NCBI RefSeq assembly: GCF_040958095.1
Contig: NC_091237.1
Span: 13,177,241 to 13,241,240, forward strand
DNA from: Procambarus clarkii
Taxonomy: Eukaryota; Arthropoda; Malacostraca; Decapoda; Cambaridae
DNA length: 64,000 nt
Direction: 5' to 3'
The notes below the pieces were generated by a model. The model was not told the origin of the DNA, ran no database searches, and saw only the letters and a list, made by a program, of their open reading frames with translations. Of this stretch, positions 10,131 to 21,519 are shown piece after piece (position 1 is the stretch's first letter; every line of letters starts with the position of its first letter). The position numbers were made by a program, and so were the translations under genes.

Positions 10131-12960
10131 ACCATATTTGGTGCCCCCCCCCCCCCCTCTCTATTCCTCGCTATACCTCCCGTGGCACGAGGAGGTGCGT
10201 TTCCTGGTGGAATGCAGACTGTGCATGGGCTGTCCGCTGTAAGCTTTACAGCGGGAGACGAGACCATCCGTACAGCTAAACGTGAGAGTTGGAAAATCAT
10301 GTCCGATACTCCTCTGCCCCATATATGGAAGAAAATCAGCAAGATAGCAGGTAAGTTTGTTCCGGATGTCTCGCCAGTCCTTCACCTCCGTGGTACTGCT
10401 GTGGTAAATCCGGTGGGGGATCACGACCGAACTAGGTTCCCACTTTTCGATTGTTAGCTCCGGTTCTTATCTTCCTCGGTTTTTCTGTAATTGTAAGTCC
10501 AATCTTGAATCTTCTCCCCTAGACTTTTGCACTTGTCTTCAACTTCCCTATAACTATCCCTTCTCTCTCCCTGAACTTCAGTCTGCCCTGGCTCTCTGCA
10601 GTTCTACAGCAGCGGGCTCAGATGACATTGAGATGCTTCGCCATCTCCCTCCATACACGTCTTGGTATTTACTAAAGCTGTATAACCGTATTTGGGAATC
10701 ATCACTCCCCGAGGACTTGCTCCAGGTGATGGTTCTTCCTATTTGGAACCAGGGTCTCTAGGGATATTCCCTAAGGACTTCTGCCCCATTGCCCTCACGA
10801 GTTGTTTGCAAACTCCTTGAATGTATAGTCAGTGTCCGTCTGATGTGGTTCTTGGAACACCATCACTACCTCTTCCCTTCTCAATTCGGCTTTCGCAAGT
10901 GCCGCAGCACAACTGATGTCTTGGTGAACTTGAGGACTATATTGGTACTGCTTTTGCTGTGAAGACCTCCGTTGTTGCTGTCTTGTTTTACCTGGGAAAG
11001 GCATACGACACTACCTGGAGATCCAATATTCTGTCCAAACTCCGGTTTTTGGCCTTTGTGGTAATCTCCCTTTGTTCCGAAAAAGCTTCCTCTGTAGTCG
11101 TTCCTTTAGAGTGAGGCTTGGTACCACTCTCTCTGCCTCTTTTCGTCAATACGAGGGTGTGCCCCAAGGTGGTGTTCTGAGCACTACTCTTTTTCCTTGT
11201 TGCTCTCAGTTGTCTTCTTTCCTCCCTTCTCACTTGCATCTTCTCAGCGCTCATGTTGATGATCTTACCCTTTGCTGTCGGGGAGATGACTCTCATTTCC
11301 TTCAATGACGGCTTCAACTTGCGATTGATGCTGTGTCGTCTTGGGCCACCAATCATGGCTCCAAGTTCTCTACAACTAAGACTTGTGCTATGACTTTTAC
11401 TCAAACAGGTTGTTCCTGGTCCGTCTGTTGCTTTTGGTCATCCCCTTGTGTACAAAGATTCTGCAAAGCTTTTGGGGTTAATCTTTGACACTGTCTTGGT
11501 CGCCCCCATATGTCTTACCTCCGAGTTGAATGCTCTAAGGGCCTTAACCCCCTTAAGGTCTTGGACCATACTTCTTTGGGAGCAGACAGGCGCACGCTCC
11601 TCTCTTTACATTCCTCTCTCGTTCTGTCTAAACTCGATTATGGTCGCCCTGCTTACTCGACTGCTTCTCCTTCTACCCTTCGCCGTCTTGACGCTCTGCA
11701 CCATATTGGGTTACGTCTCAGCTCTGGTGTCTTCCGTTCGACTCCCACCCTCAGCCTGTATGTCAAAACCAGCGTCCTGTCTCCAGGACTGCCGTGATCG
11801 CAGTCACGGCAGTCCTCTCAGTCTTCGCTACCTTTCACGGTCCTTACGATACCCTCTCACCTATGTTGTGCTTTGACTTCTGTGCCTCCTTTTGTCTCGG
11901 TTCTCCTTCACCATCTACCTCTTTATGTATGCATACAAAATGCTCTTTTGGTTCGTGTTACCCATATTTTCCCTTGTGTCGTTCGGTCTTTGCCCCCGTG
12001 GAGGGTCCCCCTTCCTACATTTTGTAAAACCTTGACCCAGGTGACTAAAGCTTTTACTTCTACAGTTTTGAAACGCCTTCTCCTTGAACACTTTTCTTCA
12101 CACTCTCTCTCCACTTCCGTCTTCACTGATGGGTCTAAGTCTGCAGATGGTGTAGGCTACTTTGTTGTTTTTCATGACCACACCTATATGTGTCGCCTGC
12201 CTCCGGAGACTTGCATCTTCACGACAGAACTTTATGCCATTCTGTGATCCTACTATTCTCTTCGTCCAACTGCATTCTCGCTTTCAATCCTCCTTTGTTG
12301 TTGACTCGCAGTGAACTCATGGCTCTGGAGTCCTTAATCCAGTCCCTCCAGAGGTAGTTGAGATTCAACATTGGCTGTTTATTATCTCCAGCAGATTTAA
12401 GAGGTGTAGTTTTGCTGGGTTCCCAGCCATATTGGTGTATCCTTAATTGAGCGTACGGACGCTGCCGCTAAGGAGGCTATCCATTCTTGTCCCATCTCCC
12501 GTAATGGTATTCCTTATTCCGACTTTTACCCAGTTATTCATTCCTCCATCCTTGCTCGTTGGCAGGGTTGTTGGTCTTCTGTTACTGGTAACAAACTGCG
12601 TCCTCTTAAGAGTAGTGTGTCCCCGTGGCCTTCCTTCCTACCCCGTAACCGGTGGTGGGAAACGGCTCTGGCGAGGTTACGTATTGGCCATACACGTTTA
12701 ACTCACAGGAACTTAATGGAGCGCCGCCCTGCTCCTTATTGTCCAAACTGCATTGTCCCTTTTACAGTCGTGCATATCCTTGTTGGATGTCTTGACTTCC
12801 TGGATGTGCGTGTTTTGCTTCCCGACCGTCCCTCATGGTCACTTGTCCCTCCATAGAATTCTTGGTGAATCGGATACCTTTGATATCGTTTGCCTTGTTG
12901 GTTTCTGTTCTCATATTGGCATCCTTATTGGCATTTAGCGCCCTATGATTATTCCGCACA
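10131..12960 (+). mobile_element. Decayed I-clade non-LTR retrotransposon ORF2 (RT and RNase H)
   Basis: Fragments in changing frames read in order as a LINE ORF2. Linker and fingers include FSLPELQSALALC (about 10560) and VVCKLLECIVSVRLMWFLEH followed by QFGFRKCRSTTDVLV (about 10800-10930). The thumb region includes LVLSKLDYGRPAYSTAS (about 11610-11665). An RNase H start, VFTDGSKSADGVGYFVVF, lies at about 12118-12170. A C-terminal region containing LARLRIGHTRLTHRNLMERR and PYCPNC lies at about 12665-12750. Several frameshifts and stops make it non-functional. RNase H after RT points to the I group rather than CR1. Confidence 0.85.
11785..11816. repeat. Perfect 13-bp hairpin inside the LINE
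   Basis: aggactgccgtga at 11785-11797 is matched by its exact reverse complement at 11804-11816, with a 6-bp spacer. It interrupts the LINE reading frame and looks like a local inverted duplication. Confidence 0.85.
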
Positions 12961-13194
12961 TTTGATGGTGCTACATAGCCTTCCCAGTTTGGTACCTTCT
13001 TTTGATAATTACTTACTTATTCATCCATAAACACCTAGTTGATTCAGCGGATACTTTTGTCAGTTTTAACCCCACCCGTACTAGCTGGTATATGTGTAGT
13101 TGCAGCCCCTTCTCAAGAGGCAGCCGACTGCCTGGCTACATTGTCCTGCATTAGTGAGACAACGAGTACAATGAAGATCCCAGTTTGGATCTCC

Positions 13195-13325
13195 AAAAAT
13201 ACCCTGTTAAATGCCACACTAACATTTCATTCACCTGGCACTAGGAGACTCGAACTGCCAACACCACGGTCGTAAGACGGAAGCTCTTTCACTGGCTTTC
13301 ATTGGCAGTTATTCTCCCGCGCCAT
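13195..13325 (-). mobile_element. tRNA-derived SINE fragment
   Basis: On the minus strand the sequence contains a B-box-like gcagttcgagtctcc, preceded by gagcttccgtcttacgac, as in a tRNA-like head. Short and degenerate. Confidence 0.5.
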
Positions 13326-13379
13326 GTCGCAACTCAGAAATTGCCACGAGGATATTAAATATATCGTTTAGACCCAAGG

Positions 13380-14010
13380 GCATTTTGTCCTCCAGACCGA
13401 TATGTTCACTCGACCCCCGTGGTCGTCGTCTGCCTCTTCACGTAATAAAAATAATTTTTGATAGTAGGTCCTTTTTGTGTTTTGTAATTCTTGCAGCTGC
13501 CGGATGGTCCGCTCAAGAATACATCCCCCTCCTCGACTGTAATAAGTGCTGCAGATTTGGACGTGGTCTCTTCAAGTGTGCAAGTGAGATGTCTGAGCAC
13601 CTTGTGTAGTCTTTGGTCATTTTAAGACAGTGCACTTGTCTCCAAGCTCACTGCACCAATCACGGTGACGCCCACCCTGCCTTCTCCCTCACATGTGTGA
13701 GTGTATTGAAGCCATCTTCAATAATGTTTCCCCCCGAGGTGAGACGCAAAGTTCGCAGTCTTCCCCCTCCTTTCTCTAGCATATCTTGGGCTCGTGCGTT
13801 GAGTGCCATTTCTCACGCTTCCCCACTTTCTTAGTTCTGCAACCGTTTCCAGGTCTTAGACCCCGAGACCGCCACCACCTCCCCGCCGCCTTCTCTACGT
13901 TCTGAAATTGAGGGTCTTCCTCGTGGTTCCTCCCCCCTCCCTTCCTTCTCGGTCTCCTACCCATCGTCTTCGTGTCACTTCCCCATCTCTTCTGTCTTCC
14001 CTGTTAGGCG
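13380..14010 (+). mobile_element. LINE ORF1-like fragment with zinc-knuckle-like cysteines
   Basis: A broken frame contains CNKCCRFGRGLFKC followed by CTCLQAHCTNHGDAHPAFSLTC. The C..C and C...H.AFSLTC spacing with NHG..HPAFS resembles the CCHC knuckles of LINE ORF1/Gag proteins. A basic, Pro/Ser-rich tail follows (PPEVRRKVRSLPPPF). It lies downstream of the ORF2 remnant, so it probably belongs to a second insertion. Stops interrupt it. Confidence 0.6.
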
Positions 14011-15085
14011 AATAGTAGAGCGAGGTGTACCTACACTTCTAAATGTCGAGCTTTCTCCTTGTAAGCTGTTACAACTTACTGTAACTTACTGTACTACTTG
14101 GAACTTTTTGTTCCCAGTAGCTGAATGTAAAACAACAAATAATCTTGTAAGCTCAGTATACCTGTGTCAGTTCAACAGTGTACTCTTGAAGATGTTACAT
14201 TGCTGACATGACGTCGACCAATAATAATAATGGAAAGATTAAGTGAGCTAGTGTTTCTTCGCCCTTCAGATGGTAGACGATATTTACGTAGAATGGAAAA
14301 TATCCAAAAGAAAATTAATAAGTCGCAGTGCTGTTGTGTTTAATGACATTGTTTGTATTAGGTATGCACAAATTATGATGACATAGGCAAACCTCATGTG
14401 GCGAGAACGTCGGCATTATAAGTATCATTATTTTCTTCAGAATATCATCACACATTATCATCACAAATCATCGTTACAAAAACACTACTAGTAGTGTGAA
14501 TGGTGGGGGAGGGGCGATCATAGGGTGGCAAGGAGGATTAACCGGAGCAAGCATCAGCATAGGATGTAGTAAAAGACATACGAAGTATTAATTGACAAGA
14601 TGCACTAATACTGAAATAGGTTCTCTCAACGTTTGTTGAGAGAATGGGTCATTGCCAGGTGGGAGCATCGTGAGATCTTGAATGGTTATGTTTGGTGTTA
14701 GCCATTGTGGCTTATCGGTTTAGTTATGAAGATAAACATGGCAGTTGGTGGTCGAGTGAGACTAATTGCTCTTGTATCAGCATTATCTTACCCATAGGAT
14801 CCTCATATTGCCCCTTAAGTGTTTCTTGGTGTTTTGCACCACATGTTCCCACATTCTGCGGTTCCTAGCTTCTTGGCTTTCCTAGCTAGCTGGGTTTCTT
14901 ACCTAGTTGAATTACCTAACAATGCTACAATCTAACTTGAGATCCTACCACTTGTTACTGTGTATACCATCACCACTAATACTACCACCACGGCTGCGGT
15001 GTTCCATGCCTTTACCCAAGTGCCAGTCTCTCCCTGACCGCCCTCCGTGACCTGCTCTGACCTAGGACCACCCCGCTACCCTCAG
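14011..15085. other. No gene seen; presumed intron upstream of first recognised Gfrl exon
   Basis: Non-repetitive AT-moderate sequence with short ATA tracts. I see no coding exon with homology before 15086. Confidence 0.45.
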
Positions 15086-15308
15086 GTCACGCCACCTCGC
15101 CCTCTGGGTCCGTACCTGTTCTCCACTCCACCTGCCAGACGGCTCTGACCGGCTGTATCACGGAGCCCACCTGCAGGAGGCTCCTGGACCCCGTGCTGGC
15201 CATGTGTGATAACGAGTGCAACAGAGAGGCCTGCATGAGCAACTTGGTCACCTTCTACAGGAATGTTGAGTCCAAGTGGGCCCTTGAAGTTGCCTTCTGC
15301 CTATGCAA
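15086..15308 (+). CDS. Gfrl: Gfrl exon A: most of GDNF/GAS1 domain 1
   Basis: Translates to a segment containing STCQTALTGC, TEPTCRRLLDPVLAMCDNEC, NREACMSNLVTFYRNVES and ALEVAFCLCK. These eight cysteines plus two in the next exon make the ten-cysteine GDNF/GAS1 pattern. The donor is strong (aa/gtgagt at 15309, phase 2). The acceptor chosen is ctaccctcag at 15085 (incoming phase 1); an alternative acceptor at 15065 would alter the first residues, and a stop just upstream (15058-15060) limits extension. No signal peptide or start codon here, so 5' exons are missing. GC-rich against AT-rich surroundings, as for most exons of this gene. Confidence 0.85.
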
Positions 15309-15325
15309 GTGAGTCTCTCTCTCTC

Positions 15326-15329
<4 letters not shown>

Positions 15330-15357
<28 letters not shown>

Positions 15358-15364
15358 GCTCTCT

Positions 15365-15413
<49 letters not shown>
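15330..15413. repeat. Poly-T and (CA)n microsatellite just after exon A donor
   Basis: About 27 T followed by roughly 24 CA dinucleotides, starting about 20 bp into the intron. Confidence 0.95.
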
Positions 15414-15414
<1 letters not shown>

Positions 15415-15739
15415 GAACCTCTTAATTTCATTTATTCATCCTGTAACTTGACATTTCCTTAAAATGTTTATATTTATGTTCACCTTCGACAAGCCACCGG
15501 CTTCCTGTCCACGTCGAGGCCACTATTATAGTGTTATTGGTCCTCGGGTAAATATTTGTTGGAGTGCATTAATTAAAATATTTCTCAAATCTGATATTCG
15601 TTGGTTCCCTCTCTTTCTATTTATCACTAACTTCTATGTCTCTCATCTGTCAACGTTTATATAAATAAAGAAAAGGTGTGAGTAAATAAAAGGTAAATAT
15701 GAACATATTGACAAAATACACTATACATATACTCAATTT

Positions 15740-15955
15740 ACGTGCACATCAACACAGGCACATGAAGTGCCTGTGTTTAGGAAGTGATGTGGTGGAGGCT
15801 GACTCCATACACAGTTTCAAGTGTAGATATGACAGAGCCCGATAGGCTCATGAATCTGTACACCTGTTGATTGACGGTTGAGAGGCGGGACCAAAGAGCC
15901 AGAGCTCAACCCCCGCAAACACAACTAGGTGAGTACAACTAGGTGAGTACATGCA
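15740..15955 (+). mobile_element. CR1-like LINE 3' end
   Basis: Contains the segment vvea-dSIHSFKCRYDR-like coding (gactccatacacagtttcaa) and ends in aactaggtgagtac repeats. The same 3' end occurs at about 51100-51240. Confidence 0.7.
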
Positions 15956-16014
15956 CTCAGATGCACGATGACAAGGATCGTAGTCAAAACATTAACAAAA
16001 ATAATTTAATGCAA

Positions 16015-17165
16015 ACGGGCAGAACACCTGGAGAGAAATTAGTCAAATTCAAAATCAAATTCAAATTTTTATTCATTTAAAAGTACATACATTGATGAAG
16101 ATAAATTAACGAAAAGTTTTCTGACAGAAAGATGAGGGTGGTAATCAGAGACAATGTATCAGACGGGAGAAATGTTGGTAGTGGAATACCACAGGATTCA
16201 GTTCTAGCACTAGTAATGTGCATTCTGTATAAAGGATCCATCAGAAGGAATACAGAAATATAAATACACTGCTTTTTCCCAAAAAAGCGGTGAGTTTTCT
16301 GAGGGGAAGGAAAACGTAGGTCTGGGAGCTGAGTCTAACCGCCCAAGCTGCGCGCGCAACGAGCCAGTGTTATATAAGCTCTGCCCGCAGACTGGGGGGC
16401 CTCTGTTTTCGACAAGCAAGCAGCTGCTCACTTACAAAATGCTAAAACTTGCTAAAGATGCCAAGCTACTAAGAAAAATATGAAACGTAGACGATTGCCA
16501 TACCCTACAGAAAGACCCGGACAAATTAAGTGTATGGAATAACATTTGTCAAAAAGCATTTAATGTGAAACAATGTCATGTTATGGAATGTGGAATAGGA
16601 GATAATAGGCGCCACACAACCTACAAATTTTGTGAAAAAGCTTTAAAGAATTCTGATAAAGGGATCTAGGAGTAGTTCTGAAAAGCAAACTGTCATCTGA
16701 GGATCACATGAACACTTATGTACTTTTACTTGAATAAACATTTGATTTGATTTGAACATTGTGTGATGAGTGTGTGCTGCACTTTCCAGCTTTAGAAGTG
16801 CTTTTAAATATATGGCAAAATATTAAAGAAATTGTTCACAACCTTTTGTGTGACCAAAATTGGAATATGCAGCGGTTGTATGGTGCCCATATCTCGTGAA
16901 GCATTATAAAGTTCACTTTTGTAAACAGAGTGGTAGACTATTGAAGTAAACAGAGTAGGTAGACCATTAGGTAGAAATAGCCTAAACTACTCTATCACTT
17001 TGAGATGTATTTATTTCGTGTCTTAATAAACATACTTGAACCTGAGTAAACCAAGGTAGTGGCGAGCCCATAACTGCTAGTTGTTTCAGAGTAAGACACA
17101 TGACAGTACTGAGGAGAAGGGACACCACGAGCGTAGGTCTCACACTGTAACTACACTTAGGTAAT
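16015..17165 (+). mobile_element. Truncated CR1-like LINE, RT C-terminal region
   Basis: Degenerate coding matches the RT at 26481-27890: AKLLRKI-type after the catalytic motif, a tract with QCHVMECGIGDN-like residues (about 16565-16605), and the 3' terminal gggacaccacgagcgtaggt at about 17119. A 3'-end fragment of another LINE (aaatcaaattcaaatttttattc) is inserted near 16045-16095. Confidence 0.7.
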
Positions 17166-17272
17166 TACTCGGGTGATTACAAGAAAACAGACTCACTCAC
17201 ACTCACTCTCACTGATTTCCTCTGTGTAATACACACACACACATCACTGATTTCCTGTGTGTAATGTAACAG

Positions 17273-17410
17273 GAAGAGCAGCCTGACCGCGAACGAGTGC
17301 CTGATAGCGCAGGAGAAGCTGCACCCATCCTGTGCCCGCAAGACCGCTGGACCCGTGCCCATGCGGTGTAACCGCCTGGCAGCTGCCTGCAAGGAAGACA
17401 TTGGCTGCAG
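17273..17410 (+). CDS. Gfrl: Gfrl exon B: end of domain 1, start of domain 2
   Basis: 138 nt, 46 residues including split codons: KSSLTANECLIAQEKLHPSC finishes the first ten-cysteine domain, and MRCNRLAAACKEDIGC opens the second. Acceptor is gtaatgtaacag, donor is gcag/gtcagt. Both boundaries are phase 2, and the split codons rebuild Lys and Arg across the joins. A second, shorter copy of tgatttcctctgtgtaat occurs just before the acceptor. Confidence 0.9.
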
Positions 17411-17429
17411 GTCAGTCATCTCTCACCTC

Positions 17430-17640
17430 TGGAGCCACCCACTTGGACTGGTGGGTAGGGCAACGGCCTTGATTCTTGCAGGGTCAGCGTTTGATCCCCG
17501 ATGGTCCAAGTGGTTGGTCACCGTTCCTTCACCCCGTCTTAATATCACAGCTCCTTGCCCTCCTATCTCTTCCAAGTGTTATATAATCATTGCGGCTTAG
17601 CATCATCTCATAATTGATGATCAAACCACACAAGATGATG
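17430..17640 (+). mobile_element. tRNA-derived SINE just inside intron B
   Basis: tRNA-like head with a B-box-like ggtcagcgtttgatccccg followed by the tail segment gatggtccaagtggttggtc and a terminal cttccaagtgttatataatc. The same family is seen at about 36595-36775 (+) and 51236-51370 (-). It starts about 20-30 bp after the exon B donor. Confidence 0.7.
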
Positions 17641-18785
17641 AGATGTTGATGACGTAATTGCCTTACCTCTTTCCATCTGGGGTTGTCTTCCTACCTGGGC
17701 TATCTTCTCTACCTGGGCTATCTTCTCTACCTTCCTTTCCTGACAGTCCTCCCTCTCTGATGTTTTCTTATTCCTGTCTTCTTTCCTCCTAACATTTACC
17801 CCTTCCCCTCACCACCAACCACGTACCCCTCTCTCCCCATTAAGGCACTAGCCTACCTTCTCCTCGGTGCCTGTTGAGTGATTCGCCAATTGTGCACACA
17901 GCTCCCTCTATACGATCAGCTGAGTGGATCCTCTCCTACTCCTCTCTTCTACCCTTCACTCTTAATTTTTTTCCCCACTATTCCCCTCATCCACTTTTTC
18001 CTGTCCTTGTACCCGGGTAGAGCTTCATCTCTCGGCTCTCTCTGAACTTCCAACTGACTGACTTGGTACTACACCCTATATGGGGTCTGGCATACTATAT
18101 GCCTTCGCAAAGGCATTTGACCCAAGAGAAGTGTTTGAACTTCACTTTTTCCTGACTACCTCTGCGTGCAATGTCACCAGTTTGCAATATGCCCTATAGG
18201 CCCCACAGATTAATAAAGGAACAAAAGCCTTTACAACGGCAAAACACAGCTCTTGTGTGTCACCCTTGGAGAGGTGTCTGTTCCCTCAGCGGGTCACATG
18301 AGCGTCCAAATGAACTGTGCCGGGTTATTGGTCATAATCTCTCTGGGTATGGGCAGGGAGTGTGTGTGTGTCAGCTCACATCAAATTTGCACATGTTTTG
18401 CTTGAATATAAATCATTCCCAGATGGGGACGAGGTTTGGTTTGATGGAGGTGGGTTGAGAGATAAAACTGTGTATTAACGCAACAATTTATTCCGTGCTT
18501 AATTCTGTGTATGCAGTTTGGGGGATTTATTATTACTTTATGAATCGTTATACACAAAACTAGAGTGACTTATAATAGTCCCACTGAAAGATACTCGGTC
18601 CTCTCAAGGGGCACTGTCTTAATTCTTTATTGGGGACTTTTTTCACTATATAGCTTCCTGATACTGCTGCAATTACAAAGAATTACAGAAGTTCCAGTCG
18701 GGATACATCTCTGGAATAATTTGCATGCTTAAATATAATTATCTCTTAAACGTGGTATATAATAATTCATTGTGTCGGAGTACAG
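17641..18785. other. No gene seen; intron
   Basis: CT-rich stretch (17690-18060), then AT-rich sequence. A small GT run lies near 18360. No coding or RNA feature is supported. Confidence 0.45.
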
Positions 18786-19035
18786 GAAGTCAGAGTGTAT
18801 TTATACATGTTAGGCTTATATCAAGGTCAAGGAATTAAGGTCGAATTACTGACCCCCGCCCAGGATGCAACCCAGCAATGACCTGACTAGCTCCTGAGTA
18901 CCTACTTACTGCTAGGTAAACAGACGCATTAGGTGAAAGGAAATATGGTCAACCATTTCTGTCCCACCCGGGATTCGAACCAGGATATCTTCATTGTGCG
19001 TCGAGAGCGAACCCGACTGTACTACCAGGAGCCTT
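18786..19035 (-). mobile_element. tRNA-derived SINE with perfect B box
   Basis: The minus strand reads a tRNA-like head with B box ggttcgaatcccgggtggg and an A-box-like tagtacagtcggg, followed by a tail containing tgctaggt-type sequence. The family recurs at 39290-39510 (-). Confidence 0.8.
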
Positions 19036-19224
19036 CTTCACTATGTGTATTGTAATTCACAGACACGTTCCTTATACTCGGTGGCACTCCTCACAAACCT
19101 CTCCATGTTGAATTTTTCTTGAACATCGTTGAACAGTGTTGAACAAGTTTGGAATACTCTTCAGTCGCCCAAGATTCACCCTCCAATTGCCCGAATTATA
19201 CACAAACGAAATTATATACAAACG

Positions 19225-19360
19225 AAATTATACACAAACTGCCCGAAACGCTGCGCGTGCTAGTGGCTTTACAAGACTATAATTACCATATTTGTATCCT
19301 CACATTCCTTATGTACATTCTTGTATATGCATAAATAAATAAATAAATAAATAAATAAAT
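19225..19360 (+). mobile_element. SINE/LINE 3' tail ending in (ATAA)n
   Basis: Tail gcccgaaacgctgcgcgtgc then tagtggctttacaag and a terminal ataa repeat. The same tail is seen inverted at 30843-30965 and, more diverged, at 23990-24112 and within 41065-41300. Confidence 0.75.
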
Positions 19361-20084
19361 TGTACAGGTAGTGGCAGGCGAATCAAACCGACCTATGCTT
19401 CATGGGCAAGCCATGCTTGAGTGCTTGTGCAAGATGAATGGTAAATACTTAGGTCTTTCATTAACAATGAGGAGTGTCGTCATACAAAGTTTTCCTTGCT
19501 GTGACGCCAGGTGGGTGATCAGTGTGGTATTAGCATCTATGACTGCCCCAGGTTTCACGAACCATAGGTTGACAACTACGGTGTTGTAGCTTTCAAAATC
19601 GTTGTTAAAAAAAAGTCGTCTGGTTGGTGTTGACTCCATGCAATCGGGGTTTTTGTCACCAATAAACCACTGCTACCCACACTGGTGTTACAATCGAGCC
19701 ACGTTCTCGGTCTAGCTAACCCCCCCCCCCCTTGTTGCTTACCGTTAACCTATAAATGATTCTGGATTTGTGGTGAACAGCAGTGAAAATTTGGGCGACA
19801 TTACTTGATGTAGACAGGCTCTCCTGAGACAACGTTACCTTTACCAGTGGTAGTAAGATGGTCCTCATCGTATGTTTTCATTGCTCGTTATTCAAATATT
19901 TATCAGTTACAGTTACTTGTTCAAATAACCTGTCATTTGCTAGCATAGCCTAATGTTTAAAGAATTAACTTTTAATTTAACTGGTATTCAAAATTGTCTA
20001 TTAAAAGTGCCAGTCTGTTCAAAAATTAGTTCCGTTTTTATTCGAGTATTGATTGCTTGATGAATGAACTAGTTTGCCACAAGC
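19361..20084. other. No gene seen; intron
   Basis: Mixed-composition intron sequence with no domain-bearing frame and no clear repeat boundary. Confidence 0.4.
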
Positions 20085-20200
20085 TACCTGGTTGATGGGG
20101 TTCTGGGAGTTCTACTCCCCAAGCCCGGCCCAGAGCCAGACTTGACTTGTGAGAGTTTGGTCCACCAGGCTGTTGCTTGGTGGACTAGTAACATCTCTCT
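20085..20200 (-). mobile_element. LINE 3'-end fragment abutting the exon C acceptor
   Basis: The minus strand encodes SNSLVDQTLTSQVWLWAGLGE-like sequence, matching the 3' coding end of the LINE at 39511-40060 (SNSLVDQTLTSQVCPRAGLG). The fragment stops within about 10-25 bp of the 3' splice site at 20209. Confidence 0.8.
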
Positions 20201-20209
20201 TCCCTGCAG

Positions 20210-20415
20210 GCACCGACTGGAGTTCTACGAGCAAGCGTGTGCAGTGGACAGCGACACTCGCAGGTGTGCTGGCTCGACTGCAGAGTGCCGGCGGGCGGTG
20301 CTGGGTATCCTGGGTACTCAACTTCGCAGCTTGTGCACATGCTCCGCCTCCGACCCCAGGGAAACCTACATCTGCATGGATTGGCAGCGCATCCTGTGGT
20401 TTAACCCATGCGTTG
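20210..20415 (+). CDS. Gfrl: Gfrl exon C: main part of GDNF/GAS1 domain 2
   Basis: 206 nt encoding RLEFYEQACAVDSDTRRC, CRRAVLGILGTQLRSLCTC and YICMDWQRILWFNPCV. With CNRLAAACKEDIGC from exon B this gives ten cysteines in GDNF/GAS1 order, including the hallmark C.C before the C-terminal part. The acceptor is ctcttccctgcag at 20209 and the donor is gttg/gtgagt at 20416; phases are 2 in and 1 out. The best-conserved looking exon of the window. Confidence 0.93.
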
Positions 20416-20494
20416 GTGAGTGCATGTCTGGAGGAAGGATAGCTGACATTCAGAGGCAGGGTAGGATTTGCTTATAGGGAGGGATTAAGGGGGG

Positions 20495-20560
20495 GGTAAG
20501 GAAAAAGAGGATACAAAGGAAGGGAGGGAGGGAGTAAGGAAGGGAGCCAGGAGGGAAAAG
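20495..20560. repeat. Purine-rich (GGGA)n tract
   Basis: Degenerate gggagggaggg and aaggaagg repeats downstream of exon C. Confidence 0.7.
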
Positions 20561-20575
20561 AAAGATAAGGCTGTT

Positions 20576-20757
20576 GTATAGTGCCCATTGATTGATTGAT
20601 GAAGATTAAGCCACCGAAAAGGTGGCACGGGCATGAATAGCCCGTAAGTGGTGGCCCTTTTGAGCCATTACCAGTATCAAGAGCTGATACTGGAGATCTG
20701 TGGAGGTGCGACTGCACCCTAGAGCCGGGAGATGTCTCCCCCGTGTATAGTGCCCAT
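20576..20757 (+). mobile_element. SINE-like insertion with 13-bp TSD
   Basis: An insert starting tgattgattgatgaagatt and containing ggtggcacgggcatgaatag is flanked by identical 13-bp gtatagtgcccat at 20576-20588 and 20745-20757. The flanking copy is a CR1-like LINE sequence (gtatggtgcccatatct in other copies), so this insertion landed inside an older LINE. Confidence 0.85.
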
Positions 20758-21090
20758 ATCTCGAGAAGCATATATACCTACTGGGAAAGTTGCAAAGGCA
20801 TGCTACAAAATGGCTTCCGGAACTGTAAAACAGGGTTACGAAGAGAGGCAAGAGGCGTTAAATATGCCAAAGCTAGAAGATAAAAAGAAATAGAGGCAAT
20901 ATGATCACCACTTACAAAAATAACAACAGGAATCAAACCAAATGTACAAAAAAGGAATACCTGAAAGGTGAGAAAGTTGTGGAGGCCAAAACCATTAGCA
21001 GTTTCAAAGCCGTTATATATAACAGAAAACGGGACACCACGAGTGTTGCTCTCATCCTATAACTACACTTTAGGTAATTATACACATGCA
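20758..21090 (+). mobile_element. CR1-like LINE 3' end
   Basis: Degenerate coding for TKWLPEL..-like, KLEDKKK and the terminal gggacaccacgagtgttgct then taactacactttaggtaatt. Same family as 26481-27890. Confidence 0.75.
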
Positions 21091-21519
21091 TGCCTTTTTT
21101 GTATCGTATTCTTAAATACTTGCTTTACAAAATACGTAACCCATTTAAGATTAGATTAGTACTGTACGTGAAAGTGGAAAGGTTTACAGAGGCACATAAT
21201 GGGCTCAGGGACTGAACCCCCACATTTCATTTAGCTAAGCAAGTTACAATCTTGATGAACTAGTTACAAAATTCAATATAAGTCGTCACATCAACAATGG
21301 GTTCGAGATCGACCTCAAGTACAGGTTCTAAATTAAGCAACTGACATGTGGAGAGCTAGTGTCAAAATTTATATGTTTGTCCTGCACACCGCCCCCCCAT
21401 CCAGTGGGCAGCGGTGGATAGGTTACAATCACTCAGTTACTACCTACAGTTAGCAAATACGTGAATTTAGAGACAATTCTATAACCAATGTGACATATTT
21501 AAACACTAATTTCTCACAG
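21091..21519. other. No gene seen; intron with degenerate repeat
   Basis: Includes a repeat-like stretch around 21170-21350 (caagttacaatcttgatgaa). No coding evidence before the exon D acceptor. Confidence 0.4.
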
